From Acanthamoeba lenticulata (taxonomy: Eukaryota > Discosea > Longamoebia > Acanthamoebidae): a DNA stretch of 43,148 nt. A program made the translations under genes and the position numbers. Shown one piece after another: positions 8,701-17,770 of this stretch; within the stretch, counting starts at the first letter, position 1; every line of letters starts with the position of its first letter. Under the pieces are notes generated by a model. The model saw only the letters and a program-made list of their open reading frames with translations. It had not been told where the DNA came from and ran no database searches. The DNA is taken from contig NAVB01000581.1 of assembly GCA_002179805.1 (NCBI GenBank), forward strand, positions 1 to 43,148, read 5' to 3'.

Positions 8701-10749
8701 ATGGCAGAATCGCAGCAGCTACAGATTTGGGTGACGACGCCTGATGAAAAGATTATGGAGTTCACACTTGACTCCAATGAGCCTGTTGAACACCTCAAAG
8801 CCCTGCTGGAAGTCGAGGTACGTGCGTGTGTTTGGCCACAACCACTTCCGCCACCTCAACCCTTTGCCTCCGTGTGCACCCACCACCAGACGGGCATCGT
8901 AGTGAAGGATCAGCAGCTGATCTACGATGCACGCGAGCTGCAAGACTCAAAGAAGCTCTCTGGTACGGCTCGGCTGTTGCACATGCCACCATCGTCCTGG
9001 TCATACGACCACCGATGTTGACTCGTCTTGTCTTCCTGCAGAGTGTGGCGTGACCTCTGGCTCGATGCTGTTCGTGACCAAACGTGAGCCCGTCCGCCCT
9101 GGTGGAGCTGCCGCCCCTAACGCTGGCGGTGGTGGCGGACAGCAGTACGCGCACACCTCCAATTCTTCCTCCTTTTTTGTTTTTGTTTGTTTTTGTTTAT
9201 TTTTGTTTATTTTTATTGACCAAACAGCTGATCGTCCTCTTCGTCATTGGCAGACTCGACCTAAGCAATGCGGCGCAGGTGCAGCAGTACTTCCGCAGCA
9301 ATCCCGACGCCATGACGCAGCTGCTCCACGTAAGGACTCCTCTCCACTCCCATCGTTGTTGTCGTCGTCGTCTTGCTCACCCAGATCGTCATCCTTAGAA
9401 CAACCCGACCATGGCAGAGGCCGTGCTGAGCGATGATCTGACGGCCTTGAGCAAGCTGCTGGCCGAGCAGCTGCAACGCCGGCGCCAGGCCGAGCTCGAA
9501 CAGGCCCGACGCATCGTACTGCATGCCCCACTCTCGAGTGAACTGGGCACGGACGTGATGGCTGACATGATCCCTTTTGGTGATGAAAAACAGCAACAAC
9601 TGAACGACGATCCGTTCAACCTGGAGGCCCAGCGCGCCATCGAGGAGGAAATCATGAAGGAGAACATCCGTGAGAACATGGAGATCGCCCTCGAGCACAA
9701 CCCCGAGGCCTTTGGGCGGGTACTTTGCTCCTTCTTCCTCTTCAACCCAATTCTTCCCGTGTTAATCATTTATTTGTATTTATTTTACCGAAGGTGGTGA
9801 TGTTGTACATCGACTGTGAAGTCAACAAGACGCCGCTCAAGGCCTTTGTCGACAGCGGAGCCCAGATGACGATCATTTCCCTCGAGGCCGCCCAGAAGTG
9901 CGGGTACGTCGTGCTCTTGCTCACGTCATTCGTGCCTGTTTTATTGACGCTTTCGGGGGACGTTGCCCAGGCTGAGCCGATTGATCGACAACCGATGGTC
10001 GGGCATCGCCAAGGGCGTCGGCACGGCGCGCATCGTGGGACGCATTCACGTGGCGCCCCTCAAGGTGCGCAGTGAATTTTCAATTGTTGCGGAGTGACTC
10101 GAGTCACTCACATCACACGCGTACTGCGTCAGATCGGAAACTCGTTCTTCAGCTCGTCGTTCACGGTGCTGGAGAACAACGGCGGCGTCGACCTCCTCCT
10201 TGGCCTCGACATGCTGCGCAAGCACCAGTGCGTGATCGATCTCAAGGACACCGTGCTCCGGATCGGCGACGAAGTGGTCCCCTTCTTGAGCGAGAAGGAC
10301 ATCCCCAAGTACGCTATCCCTCTTTCTCGTCATGAGGATGACGTCACCACCTGGTTCTAATTGGTCAACGTGTATCATCATGCAGGTCTGAGTTGTTTGA
10401 CTCGGAGCACGCCGAGACGCGAAGTCCCGCCCCGAGCCCCTCCCTGGTGCCCTCGCCTGCGCAGACAGTGCCGCGGCCGACGACGACGGCGACGACAACG
10501 ACGTCGACGCCCCTCATTCCAGGCCTGCCGACGATCGTCCCGACCGGGGGAGCGCAGCCCGTGCGAGCTCCGGCGGCGGCCGCCACTGGCACGGCTGCCG
10601 CCTCTGGCGCGTTCCCCGAGGCCAATGTGCAGACGCTGGTGTCGACGCTGGGCGTGACGCGAGAGGAGGCCATCGCTGCGCTTCGAGCCTACGGGGGCAA
10701 TGTGGACCTAGCCGCCTCGGCCCTGGTCCAAAGCCGCTTTGGGTTCTGA
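8701..10749 (+). CDS. DDI1: DDI1-type ubiquitin shuttle with retroviral-like aspartic protease
   Basis: Nine exons (8701-8817, 8890-8962, 9042-9144, 9254-9329, 9399-9719, 9794-9903, 9971-10064, 10133-10308, 10386-10749) join in phase to 477 aa. Order of domains: ubiquitin-like (about 1-75; [17 protein letters not shown]), a Gly-rich linker, the helical region ([16 protein letters not shown] ... NPEAFGR), and the protease fold (230-350). The protease active-site [10 protein letters not shown] has Asp at about 250, and [17 protein letters not shown] follows. Then come a Pro/Thr/Ala-rich linker and a C-terminal UBA ([20 protein letters not shown]). This is the full Ddi1 architecture. Known members bind ubiquitin chains and the proteasome and cut heavily ubiquitinated clients. 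It belongs to the host DDI1 family and is not a retroelement. Confidence 0.93.
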
Positions 10750-11055
10750 GGCTCTGTTGGTGGCTTTTGACCCAAAAGTGTGACAATGTGAATCAAGACT
10801 TGGTTGCGGTGTAGTTCTTGGCTATCTTGACACCCACGAACACAGCTGGCGTATGTTTGTGCCTTGGCCCTTGTGTGGCCAGTTTTTACCCGGATCTATG
10901 GGGTGCTGAAATCGTGCGAGATTTATTCTTCTTGGCCTCTTCATCATTCAGCTTCTTGGCCTCTTCATCATTCAGCTTCTTGGCCGTGCCTGGGAAGCCA
11001 ACAGGCAATCGACTTGGTTGACGCGTGTGACCGCAGTCTCCACAGACAGAAAAAA
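10750..11055. other. Intergenic stretch with a 24-nt tandem repeat
   Basis: These 306 bp lie between DDI1 and the ankyrin-UBA gene. The only visible structure is the tandem repeat at 10928-10985. A short in-frame open stretch (10818-11021) is low complexity and is not called. The leader just before the next ATG is A-rich (GACAGAAAAAA). Confidence 0.5.
10928..10985 (+). repeat. 24-nt tandem repeat, 2.4 copies
   Basis: The unit (CTTCTTGGCCTC followed by TTCATCATTCAG) is repeated exactly at 10928-10951 and 10952-10975, with ten more bases of a third copy. It lies 70-130 bp upstream of the ankyrin-UBA start codon, probably in its promoter or leader. Function unknown. Confidence 0.85.
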
Positions 11056-13880
11056 ATGGATTTATTTGAACAATCGAAGAAGTCGTCGATTAAGGATCTG
11101 AAAAAGGCCTTGAAAGCTGCGGGCAAAGATGGACTCAAGAAGACGAACGCGCAGGGACAAACCCTTCTTCACACCGCAGCCGAGGGGGGCAACCACGAAG
11201 CTCTCAAGCTGTTTCTGACAAAGTACAAGCTGAGCCACTTCATCAATATCAAAGATGGAAACGGTGGCTGGACGCCCCTGCACTACGCCACCGAAGGTGG
11301 CCATCTCGAATGCGTTGACATCCTCCTGGCGCACGGGGCAGGTGCCTTACTACCTCTTGCAGAACCCTCTACTTTTTATTATTTATTTAAGATTTATGGT
11401 TTTTTCGAAACAAATCTGATCTGATTTGTTATTTGGGTCAGATGTAACGGCCGCGGCGAGAGACGGCGACACACCACTGCACTACTTGGTGCGGGCTAAG
11501 ACCAGCCCCGCAGACGCGACCCGCTTCTACAAGATCCTGAGGACCCTCCTGGCTGTGCGGGGGCTCGACGTCGGCGCGCGCAACGTCAACGGCGAGTCGG
11601 CCCTTCACCTGGCGGCCATGGGTGGCCGCGAAGAGGTGGTCAGCCTGCTCCTAAACTGCAACGCTGAGATCGACTGCAAGTCCAGAATCGCCGAGACGCC
11701 TCTTCACTACGCCGCCCGCTTCGGACACGTCGACGTGGTCAAGCTCCTGCTCGACCGGTACGTGATCTGCACCTCTGTTGTTGACGACCGCGGCCGTGGG
11801 CTGACGACTGCTGAGGTGGACGGATGCACCACCAGAAACGCGGACCCGACGATGGTCGGCAACAACGGCACGCCGCTCGACGTGGCCACCACGCACCAGC
11901 GGGCCGCCGTCATCGACGCGCTCGCCGCCGGTACCGCCGCCCACTTTGGCCAAGCCTCTTGTGCCGCGTATGTTCGTGTGGTACTGATGGGCGGAAAGCA
12001 GCGCAAGCCAAACACAGGAAGCACTCTTCGCCGTCGCCGTCATCGTCAACCCGGACAGGCACTGCGGAGCATCTTGCCGTGCCTTCGCCCGCCTCCTTCA
12101 ACGCCCACTCGGCGCCATTGCCAGGTACGGGCGCCTCTACGCCCCTTTGCGTAGTCCTCGGCGCAATCACTCACTTGTTGTTGTTGTTGTCGACACCTTT
12201 GCAGCCGTGTCGCAAATGTCGCCAAAGCCGCTGCCGCAGGTGCCGCGCTCGACCTCCTTCGAGAGCGGCAACGGCCACGTTCACGCAAAGCTGCCGTCCA
12301 ATCACAACCTTCTCCGACTGTGTCGGGTGACGATCCCTGGCGCTCATGGTTCATCGTCTTCTTCTCTGCCGCCACCACCATCGTCGTCCGGCCTAGCTTC
12401 GTTCCTGGCGCAGGTCGACGGCGCGCTGGCCGTCCGGAGCCAGCGGGGCAACCTTACCTACGACTTTGCCTACGAGCGCGACATCCTCGCCCACGTCGAG
12501 CAGGAGCGCGCCGCTGTCCGCTCCTCCCACGAGCGACGCCGGCCCTCCCTCTCTTCGCCCGCACCCTCGCCATCTTCATCCTCTTCGTCCTCTTCATTGC
12601 CGTCGACCCCTTTACCAGCATCGCCCTACACGCCCGCGACAGGGCCCGCCTTTGGCGCGGCCGGCGTCGGCCCCGTCGGCCCGTTCCCGATGCAACCGCA
12701 GCCGCAGCCGATGATGGGCTACCCCCAGCAGCCGTACCCCCAGCAGCTGCCGTTCAATGGCTCGCCGTTCGTCAATGGACCCGCCCACGCGGGCGTGCCG
12801 CCGCCCCACTCGGCGGGCCCGGTCATGATGGGCGGAGGACAGCCGCAGCAGCCACAGCAACCACAGCTGCCGCCGAACGTGCGCAACCGGATCGAGCACG
12901 CGATGCACCAGGCCAAGCCCAAGTCCGGCAGCATGGGCGACCTCGCCTCCGCCGTACGCACCGGGGAGATTGGCGCCGTGCGGGGCCCGCGCGGCGGCGT
13001 AGCCGTGCTGCCCCAGCCTCCCGGCGGCAATGGCGCCGGTGGAGGCGGTGGCGCCGAGCGACGCGGGCGGTCGAATTCGTCGGGGTCGGCCGGCCCGTTG
13101 CGGCGTCGGTCCTCGTCGAGCAGCGGGAAGGAGGCGCCGCTGAACCCGACGCAGGAGAAGCTCTACCTGCGGGTCATCAGCGAGCACGAGGACCTCAACA
13201 CCGAGCACGTCCTCCTCGCCGTCCGCCACTGCGGCAACGATCCCAAGTCTGTACGTCGTCACCCACAGCACACGAACATGATGGTGAAGAGGATGATGAA
13301 CTGATGTTGGGGGTTTTGGCGATTCAAGGTGATCGCCTTTGTGAAGGCGTTCGAGCGGATCAGGCCGCTGGGCTACAGCAGCGCGCACGTGGTGGAGGCC
13401 CTCAAGGCCTACGGCGGCGGCGCCCAGGGCCTCTCGGCCCAGGACGAGGAGCACCAGCACCAGCGGTACGTCGTTGTCTTTGCCAGCCTCTTGTCCACAG
13501 CACCTTGTTCTTCTTCTTCTTCAGGTTGCTGAGCTCAGCTGTGTCCGCGATGTGAACAACGTCGACGTCATCAACACAGGATGATGGCGTTCCTACGGCT
13601 GCACGTGAACAAGGGCTTTGGGCCAGCGAGCCAGGTGCACAACACCCTCTCCCTCTTTGACTACGACGCCGAGAAGGCCGAGAAGTTCCTCGCCGCCTAC
13701 AAAACTGTACGTTCATCGATGATGGTGATGATGCGGTGGTGATATGATGCTGACGATGGTCATGTGCGCAACATGTAGGTGGCCCAGATGGGCTTCTCGG
13801 ACGTGCAGGTGCGGGAGGCGCTCCTGTTGAGCGACTCAGACAGCGAGCTGGCCATCCGCTATCTCCTCGAGGGCAAGTAG
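11056..13880 (+). CDS. Ankyrin-repeat protein with C-terminal UBA-like domains
   Basis: Eight exons (11056-11341, 11442-11757, 11836-11930, 12002-12124, 12205-13250, 13329-13465, 13580-13706, 13779-13880) join in phase to 743 aa. Residues about 30-240 are roughly six ankyrin repeats (WTPLHYATEGGHLECVDILL, ESALHLAAMGGREEVVSLLL, ETPLHYAARFGHVDVVKLLL). A long Ser/Pro/Gln/Gly-rich linker follows. The C-terminal 140 residues contain three helical units of UBA size: PLGYSSAHVVEALKAYGG, the segment from MMAFLRLHVNKGFG, and VAQMGFSDVQVREALL, the last a clear UBA. It is probably a ubiquitin-binding scaffold in the cytosol. Exon 5 includes 12326-12411, which is stop-free but Ser/Pro low-complexity and could be a retained intron. 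Specific orthology is not recognised. Confidence 0.78.
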
Positions 13881-14110
13881 AAGAGCCGTTGGCCATCAAA
13901 TCAACGAACTCCAGTCTCCCTCGCCCACAGATGTAATTATTATGATTATGATTATTTATTCTGACCAGTTCGCCTTTCTCTTGCGATCATTTTGATTGAA
14001 CGATGAATGAATGAAGGTTGAAATTTAATAAATAGAAAATGCACTTACATATGGAGGGGCGATTATCGGGCAGGCCTGCGGGGGTGGGCAGAGTGTCTTG
14101 TGAGAGAGGC

Positions 14111-14509
14111 TTACTCGCGAGGCGCAGCGTCGCCGTTGCTTCTGGGCGACGCGATAGAAGCGCCCGCAGCCTCCTTCTTCTTGCGCTCCTCAGCGATGGA
14201 TTGCTGGAGGCTGGCCTGCTGTTCGGCGTGCTTCTCCTTCAGCTTACGCTGCTGCTCTTCATGCTTGACCTTGATCTTCTCCTTCTCCTGGTTGTGCTTC
14301 AGGTTGAGCTTGGCCAGTTGCTCGTCGTGCTTGATCTTCTGTTCGGACACTTCCTTCTTGTGTTTGGTGACCGTTTCGCTCTGCTCCTTCCTGTGCTTGG
14401 TATCCAAATTCGTGAGTTTCTTTTCATGGTCCTTCTTCAGCTTTTCGAGCTGCTTCTCCTCCTTCTCCCTGAGCTTCTTTTCCTTGGCATCATCCTTCGC
14501 ACTCGACAT
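14111..14509 (-). CDS. Small highly charged coiled-coil protein
   Basis: A single exon of 132 codons. The frame from MSSAKDDAKEKKLREKEEKQ to about residue 110 is almost entirely Lys/Glu/Gln with spaced Leu, giving a continuous long helix or coiled coil; the last 20 residues are a Ser/Ala/Pro-rich tail. There are no Cys, Trp or Tyr. Clean codon use and an ATG only 106 bp from the divergent RhoGEF start support a real gene. Such proteins have little sequence identity to work with. A cytoskeletal or scaffolding role would be a guess. Confidence 0.65.
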   Translation of the reverse strand: MSSAKDDAKEKKLREKEEKQLEKLKKDHEKKLTNLDTKHRKEQSETVTKHKKEVSEQKIKHDEQLAKLNLKHNQEKEKIKVKHEEQQRKLKEKHAEQQASLQQSIAEERKKKEAAGASIASPRSNGDAAPRE

Positions 14510-14615
14510 GTTGGCCTTTCGATGAACTGATCAACACAAATTCAAACGACAACGTTCCCGGTCAAACCGGCGGATTCGTGTCTTTTCTCTATTTTCTTTT
14601 TGTCCAATTGTAAAA
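14510..14615. promoter_or_regulatory. Very short divergent promoter, coiled-coil gene / RhoGEF
   Basis: Only 106 bp separate the two start codons. The plus side is T-rich just before the RhoGEF ATG (TTTTCTCTATTTTCTTTTTG, 14583-14602). The two genes probably share one bidirectional promoter; this is inference from spacing. Confidence 0.5.
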
Positions 14616-17600
14616 ATGTCAGATTTTGTTAGAAGGAAATCAAAAATTAATGCCAAGGACAGCTCCGAGCTCAACAACAAACGCGTGTTCGCGCTAGACG
14701 ACGAGAGCGATATTATGGAGGAGGAGAAGGTGCGGGTGCCCCCGAGGCCCACGCTGCCGAAGCGTCGGGTGGGCTCGCGTGGGAGTGGAGCGCAGGAGCG
14801 CGTCGAGGAGTCCCCAACGACCAGCAAAACGACGCGGTTTGCTGTGGTGGTATCCAAGCCCGAAGAAGATGACCTCCTCGAGGAGAGTAGAAATGGACAC
14901 GGAGAAGGAGAAGGCGATTTAGACGGCAATGATGATCAAGTCAGCACCACAAGCTCGGGCTCGATAATCATGTTTGCGCAGATGGGAAAGGGCGCTCGAA
15001 CAATGCTCAGCTCCTTCTCGTCGATGGACGCCGTGCCCCTCGCCTCTCGCGGCGGCAGCTCAGGCCAAGACGTCGAACAACAAGATGCCACTCGAGTAGA
15101 AGATGAAGCCGGCGAGGTGGAAGTTGACCTGCGCGTGATGAAGGACTACATGCGGGACCTCACCCTGCGCCTTGGCACCGAGGCGCAGGCCGTGGGCGGC
15201 AGCGGCGGGCGCGAGGCCTCGAGCGGTGGCGCCGCTCGTAAGCCGAGGAAGGGAGGCGTCGGCGGCGGGGGCGGCACGATTCGGCTATACCACGCCATGA
15301 ACCGCGGCCACCAGCGCCTGGCCGGCCACACGTTCGCGAGGCAAAAGAACGAAAACGAAGCAAAGAACGAAGAGGCGGACGGCGACAGCGGCGGAGACAG
15401 CGACGGCGAGGAAGGGTCCTGGGCGGCTCGTCGCCGCCAACTGGGCGCGGCCAAGAAGTCCGAGCCCGTGTTCGTGTGGAAGACTCTCACCCCGCGCCAG
15501 CAGCCGCCTTCCCCGCAGAACCGCGACCGCATCGTGCCACTCGCCGGAACCGACCCAGCCCGGTATCTTTTTACTTTTTTTCATTTTTGTTTTTAATCCG
15601 TTTTGTTTTTTTTTATTTTTTAAAACTAATAGCATATTAATTGATAAAAGGGCGCTGCGCCGGGAGTTCATCGACACGGAAGCCAGCTATGTGCGGCAGC
15701 TCGACACCACGATCCAGGTCTTCCTCAACCCTCTGAAGGCGCTGGCGGCCGACGAGCACCGCGCCCTCATCTCGACCGCCCAAGTCGACCTCATCTTTGG
15801 CCGGTAAGGCGTCACGCGTGCTTGGCATTCTTGATTGCTCATGGCACGTGCTTGACATTCTTGGCGCGCGTGTCGTGCGCTCGTGTCGTGTCGTGTCGTG
15901 CAACACACAGGGTGGTGCCGCTGTACCACATGCACCGGGAGCTGCTCGAGGAATTCAAAAAAGCCGAGCACAGCAACGCCTCCTTTGCCGACGCCTTCTC
16001 CTTCTTCGTGCCGTATCTCAAGGTGCCCCCCCCCGCGCGTGTCGTGCGCTCGTGTCGTGTCGTGCGGCAAACTCAAGAACGCACACGCGCGAACGTGTGT
16101 GTCCTCAGCTCCACACGCAATACGTGAACAAGCACCCGCGGGCCATCGACCTGCTGCTCAAGCTCACGCGGGCCAACGGCCGCTTCCGGCGCTTCCTGGA
16201 CGAGGCCTTCCGCAAGGCCGGCTCCGACGCCGAGTCGCTCCTGATCCTCCCCATCCAGCGCCTGCCCCGCTACGAGCTCCTCCTCACCGTGCGACGCCCC
16301 CGCCCACGTCGCCTCGTCGGCCTCGCTGTGGCTGACGACGACGACGACGACTTCAATGGTGATGATGATGATGCTGATGGCGATCACGGCGGCGTGCAGG
16401 ACTTGGTGCGGCAGACGACCAAGACGGCGACGGCCAGCGAGGCGAGCGCCGAGGAGCACGAGAAGCTGCAGAGGCTGCTGCTGAACATCAAGGAGATCAA
16501 CCGGACCGTCGACGAGAGCCGCCGCCGGGAGGAGAACATGGAGCAGTTGTTTCGCGTTCACCGCAGCCTCGTTTTCGGCTCCCGCGACACCCCCATCGTG
16601 CGTTCTCTCGTCATCGTTCTCGTCGTCATCGTCATCGTCATCGTGACCGTCGTCGTGGGTGAGCTGACGGGCTGACTGGCGGTGCGTGATGGGCAGAACC
16701 TATTCGACCGCGTGTCGCGAAGTTACGAGCACGAGGGCCCGCTGCAGGTGTGCACGGGCCTCGCCTCCCGCCGTTTCGAGTCGCGCTACTTTTTCCTCTT
16801 TGACGACATCCTGGTACCGCCCCACCGCCGCCTTGTCCTGCACATGCGCCTCACTCGCATGTGTGTGTGCGTGTGCCAGCTGTGCACGAGAAAGCGGGGC
16901 GACTCGTTCCGCTTCGAGTACCTGTTCGAGCTCAAACACATCGTGCCCCGGGCCGATGGCCCCGACATTGCCGCCTTTGGTTCGTCGTCAGCGCACTTCC
17001 CAGTCCTGCTTGGCTCTTTGACTCATTCCCAACTGCGGTCGAGGCAGGCGGCGACGGCGTCTTTGGGCTGGCTGACCAGCAGGGCCGGCTGGAGGCCGAC
17101 GACGATGATGACGGCGAGGATGGCGAGGATGATCACAACAACAACAAGAACGATGTTGGAGACAGCAATGGCGGAGACGATGGCGGCGCCGCACCGGCGC
17201 TCTACCTGCGCGCGCCCTCCACGGCGGACAAGGACGCATGGATCGAGAAGCTCCAGCGCCTTTGCTCGCGTACGTGCTTGCGCTAGGCCCCGCCAGGTGC
17301 CCGTGGGCTCTCGGACGACCTTCTTGTCCCACACATAAACACACACGACAGGCTCGTGGAAGCTGGTCAACCTGCAGGTGCGGCCTTCGCGGTCGTCAAG
17401 CCTCCCGCCCCGCCCGGTGTTTGCGCCGGTGCCGTCCCGGTCCCGCACAGACGTACTCGCCGCCGGCCCTCAATGATGCGCAAACATTGTTGGGATGTGA
17501 TCCGATCCCTGACGCTGGGGGTGGGCCGGCTGACGCAGGAGCGCCTGGCCACGCCATCGACGGTGGGCGAGGAGCAGCAGCAGCCCGTGCCGCCGCGTCC

Positions 17601-17700
17601 GTCGGTGTACCGACGCGTGGAGCAGAAGGTGGCCCGCATCCGCCGAAAGAGCGGCGAAGTGGCGCAACACCTGCTCAACCGCACCAGCTCGACGGACTGA
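14616..17700 (+). CDS. Rho guanine-nucleotide exchange factor (DH-PH)
   Basis: Proposed exons are 14616-15562, 15651-15803, 15911-16022, 16109-16288, 16400-16597, 16697-16813, 16880-16979, 17048-17269, 17352-17391 and 17451-17700, about 772 aa. The first 310 residues are Ser/Gly/Glu-rich with a short helical stretch (VDLRVMKDYMRDLTLRL). The DH domain spans about 317-525: REFIDTEASYVRQLDTTIQV (CR1), VPLYHMHRELLEEF, and LLILPIQRLPRYELLLTDLV (CR3). A PH domain follows (ESRYFFLFDDILVLCTRKRG ... DAWIEKLQRLC), split by an acidic/Asn-rich loop insertion (17090-17185). It should activate a Rho/Rac GTPase at membranes. Intron 16289-16399 is 111 nt without stops, so retention would add 37 residues inside the DH domain. 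The exon 9-10 join is the least certain. Confidence 0.82.
15866..15895 (+). repeat. 30-nt repeat shared by two adjacent RhoGEF introns (copy 1)
   Basis: The 30 bases at 15866-15895 (built from GTGTCGTG and GTGCGCTC elements) are identical to 16035-16064 in the next intron. The same intron also holds two 16-nt copies of GTGCTTG(G/A)CATTCTTG at 15818-15833 and 15848-15863, 30 nt apart. Confidence 0.9.
16035..16064 (+). repeat. 30-nt repeat shared by two adjacent RhoGEF introns (copy 2)
   Basis: Identical over 30 bases to 15866-15895. It follows a run of nine C within intron 16023-16108. Confidence 0.9.
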
Positions 17701-17770
17701 TCCTCTGGCCAAAAAGATCTGAATTTTGTATCGTTATTTCTTTGTTTTATTGTTTGTTTCGGGGCGCAAG
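17701..17770. terminator. Short convergent 3' gap
   Basis: Only 70 bp separate the stop codons of the RhoGEF (+) and the BTB gene (-). The 3' UTRs and polyadenylation signals of both must overlap or lie inside the opposing gene. The stretch is T-rich (GTTATTTCTTTGTTTTATTG). Confidence 0.4.

Noticed and set aside
9794..10308. Retroelement or retroviral protease
   Set aside because: The aspartic protease lies inside a complete UBL-HDD-protease-UBA gene with ordinary introns. This is the host DDI1 family, with no reverse transcriptase, integrase or LTRs nearby.
12320..13555. 411-codon alternative plus frame over the ankyrin-UBA linker
   Set aside because: Arg/Ala-rich shadow. The other frame carries the linker that connects ankyrin and UBA domains with matching splice phases.
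14039..14530. 163-codon plus-strand Leu-rich frame
   Set aside because: It is the antisense of the Lys/Glu coiled-coil gene; Leu/Phe richness is the complement of AAG/GAG codons.
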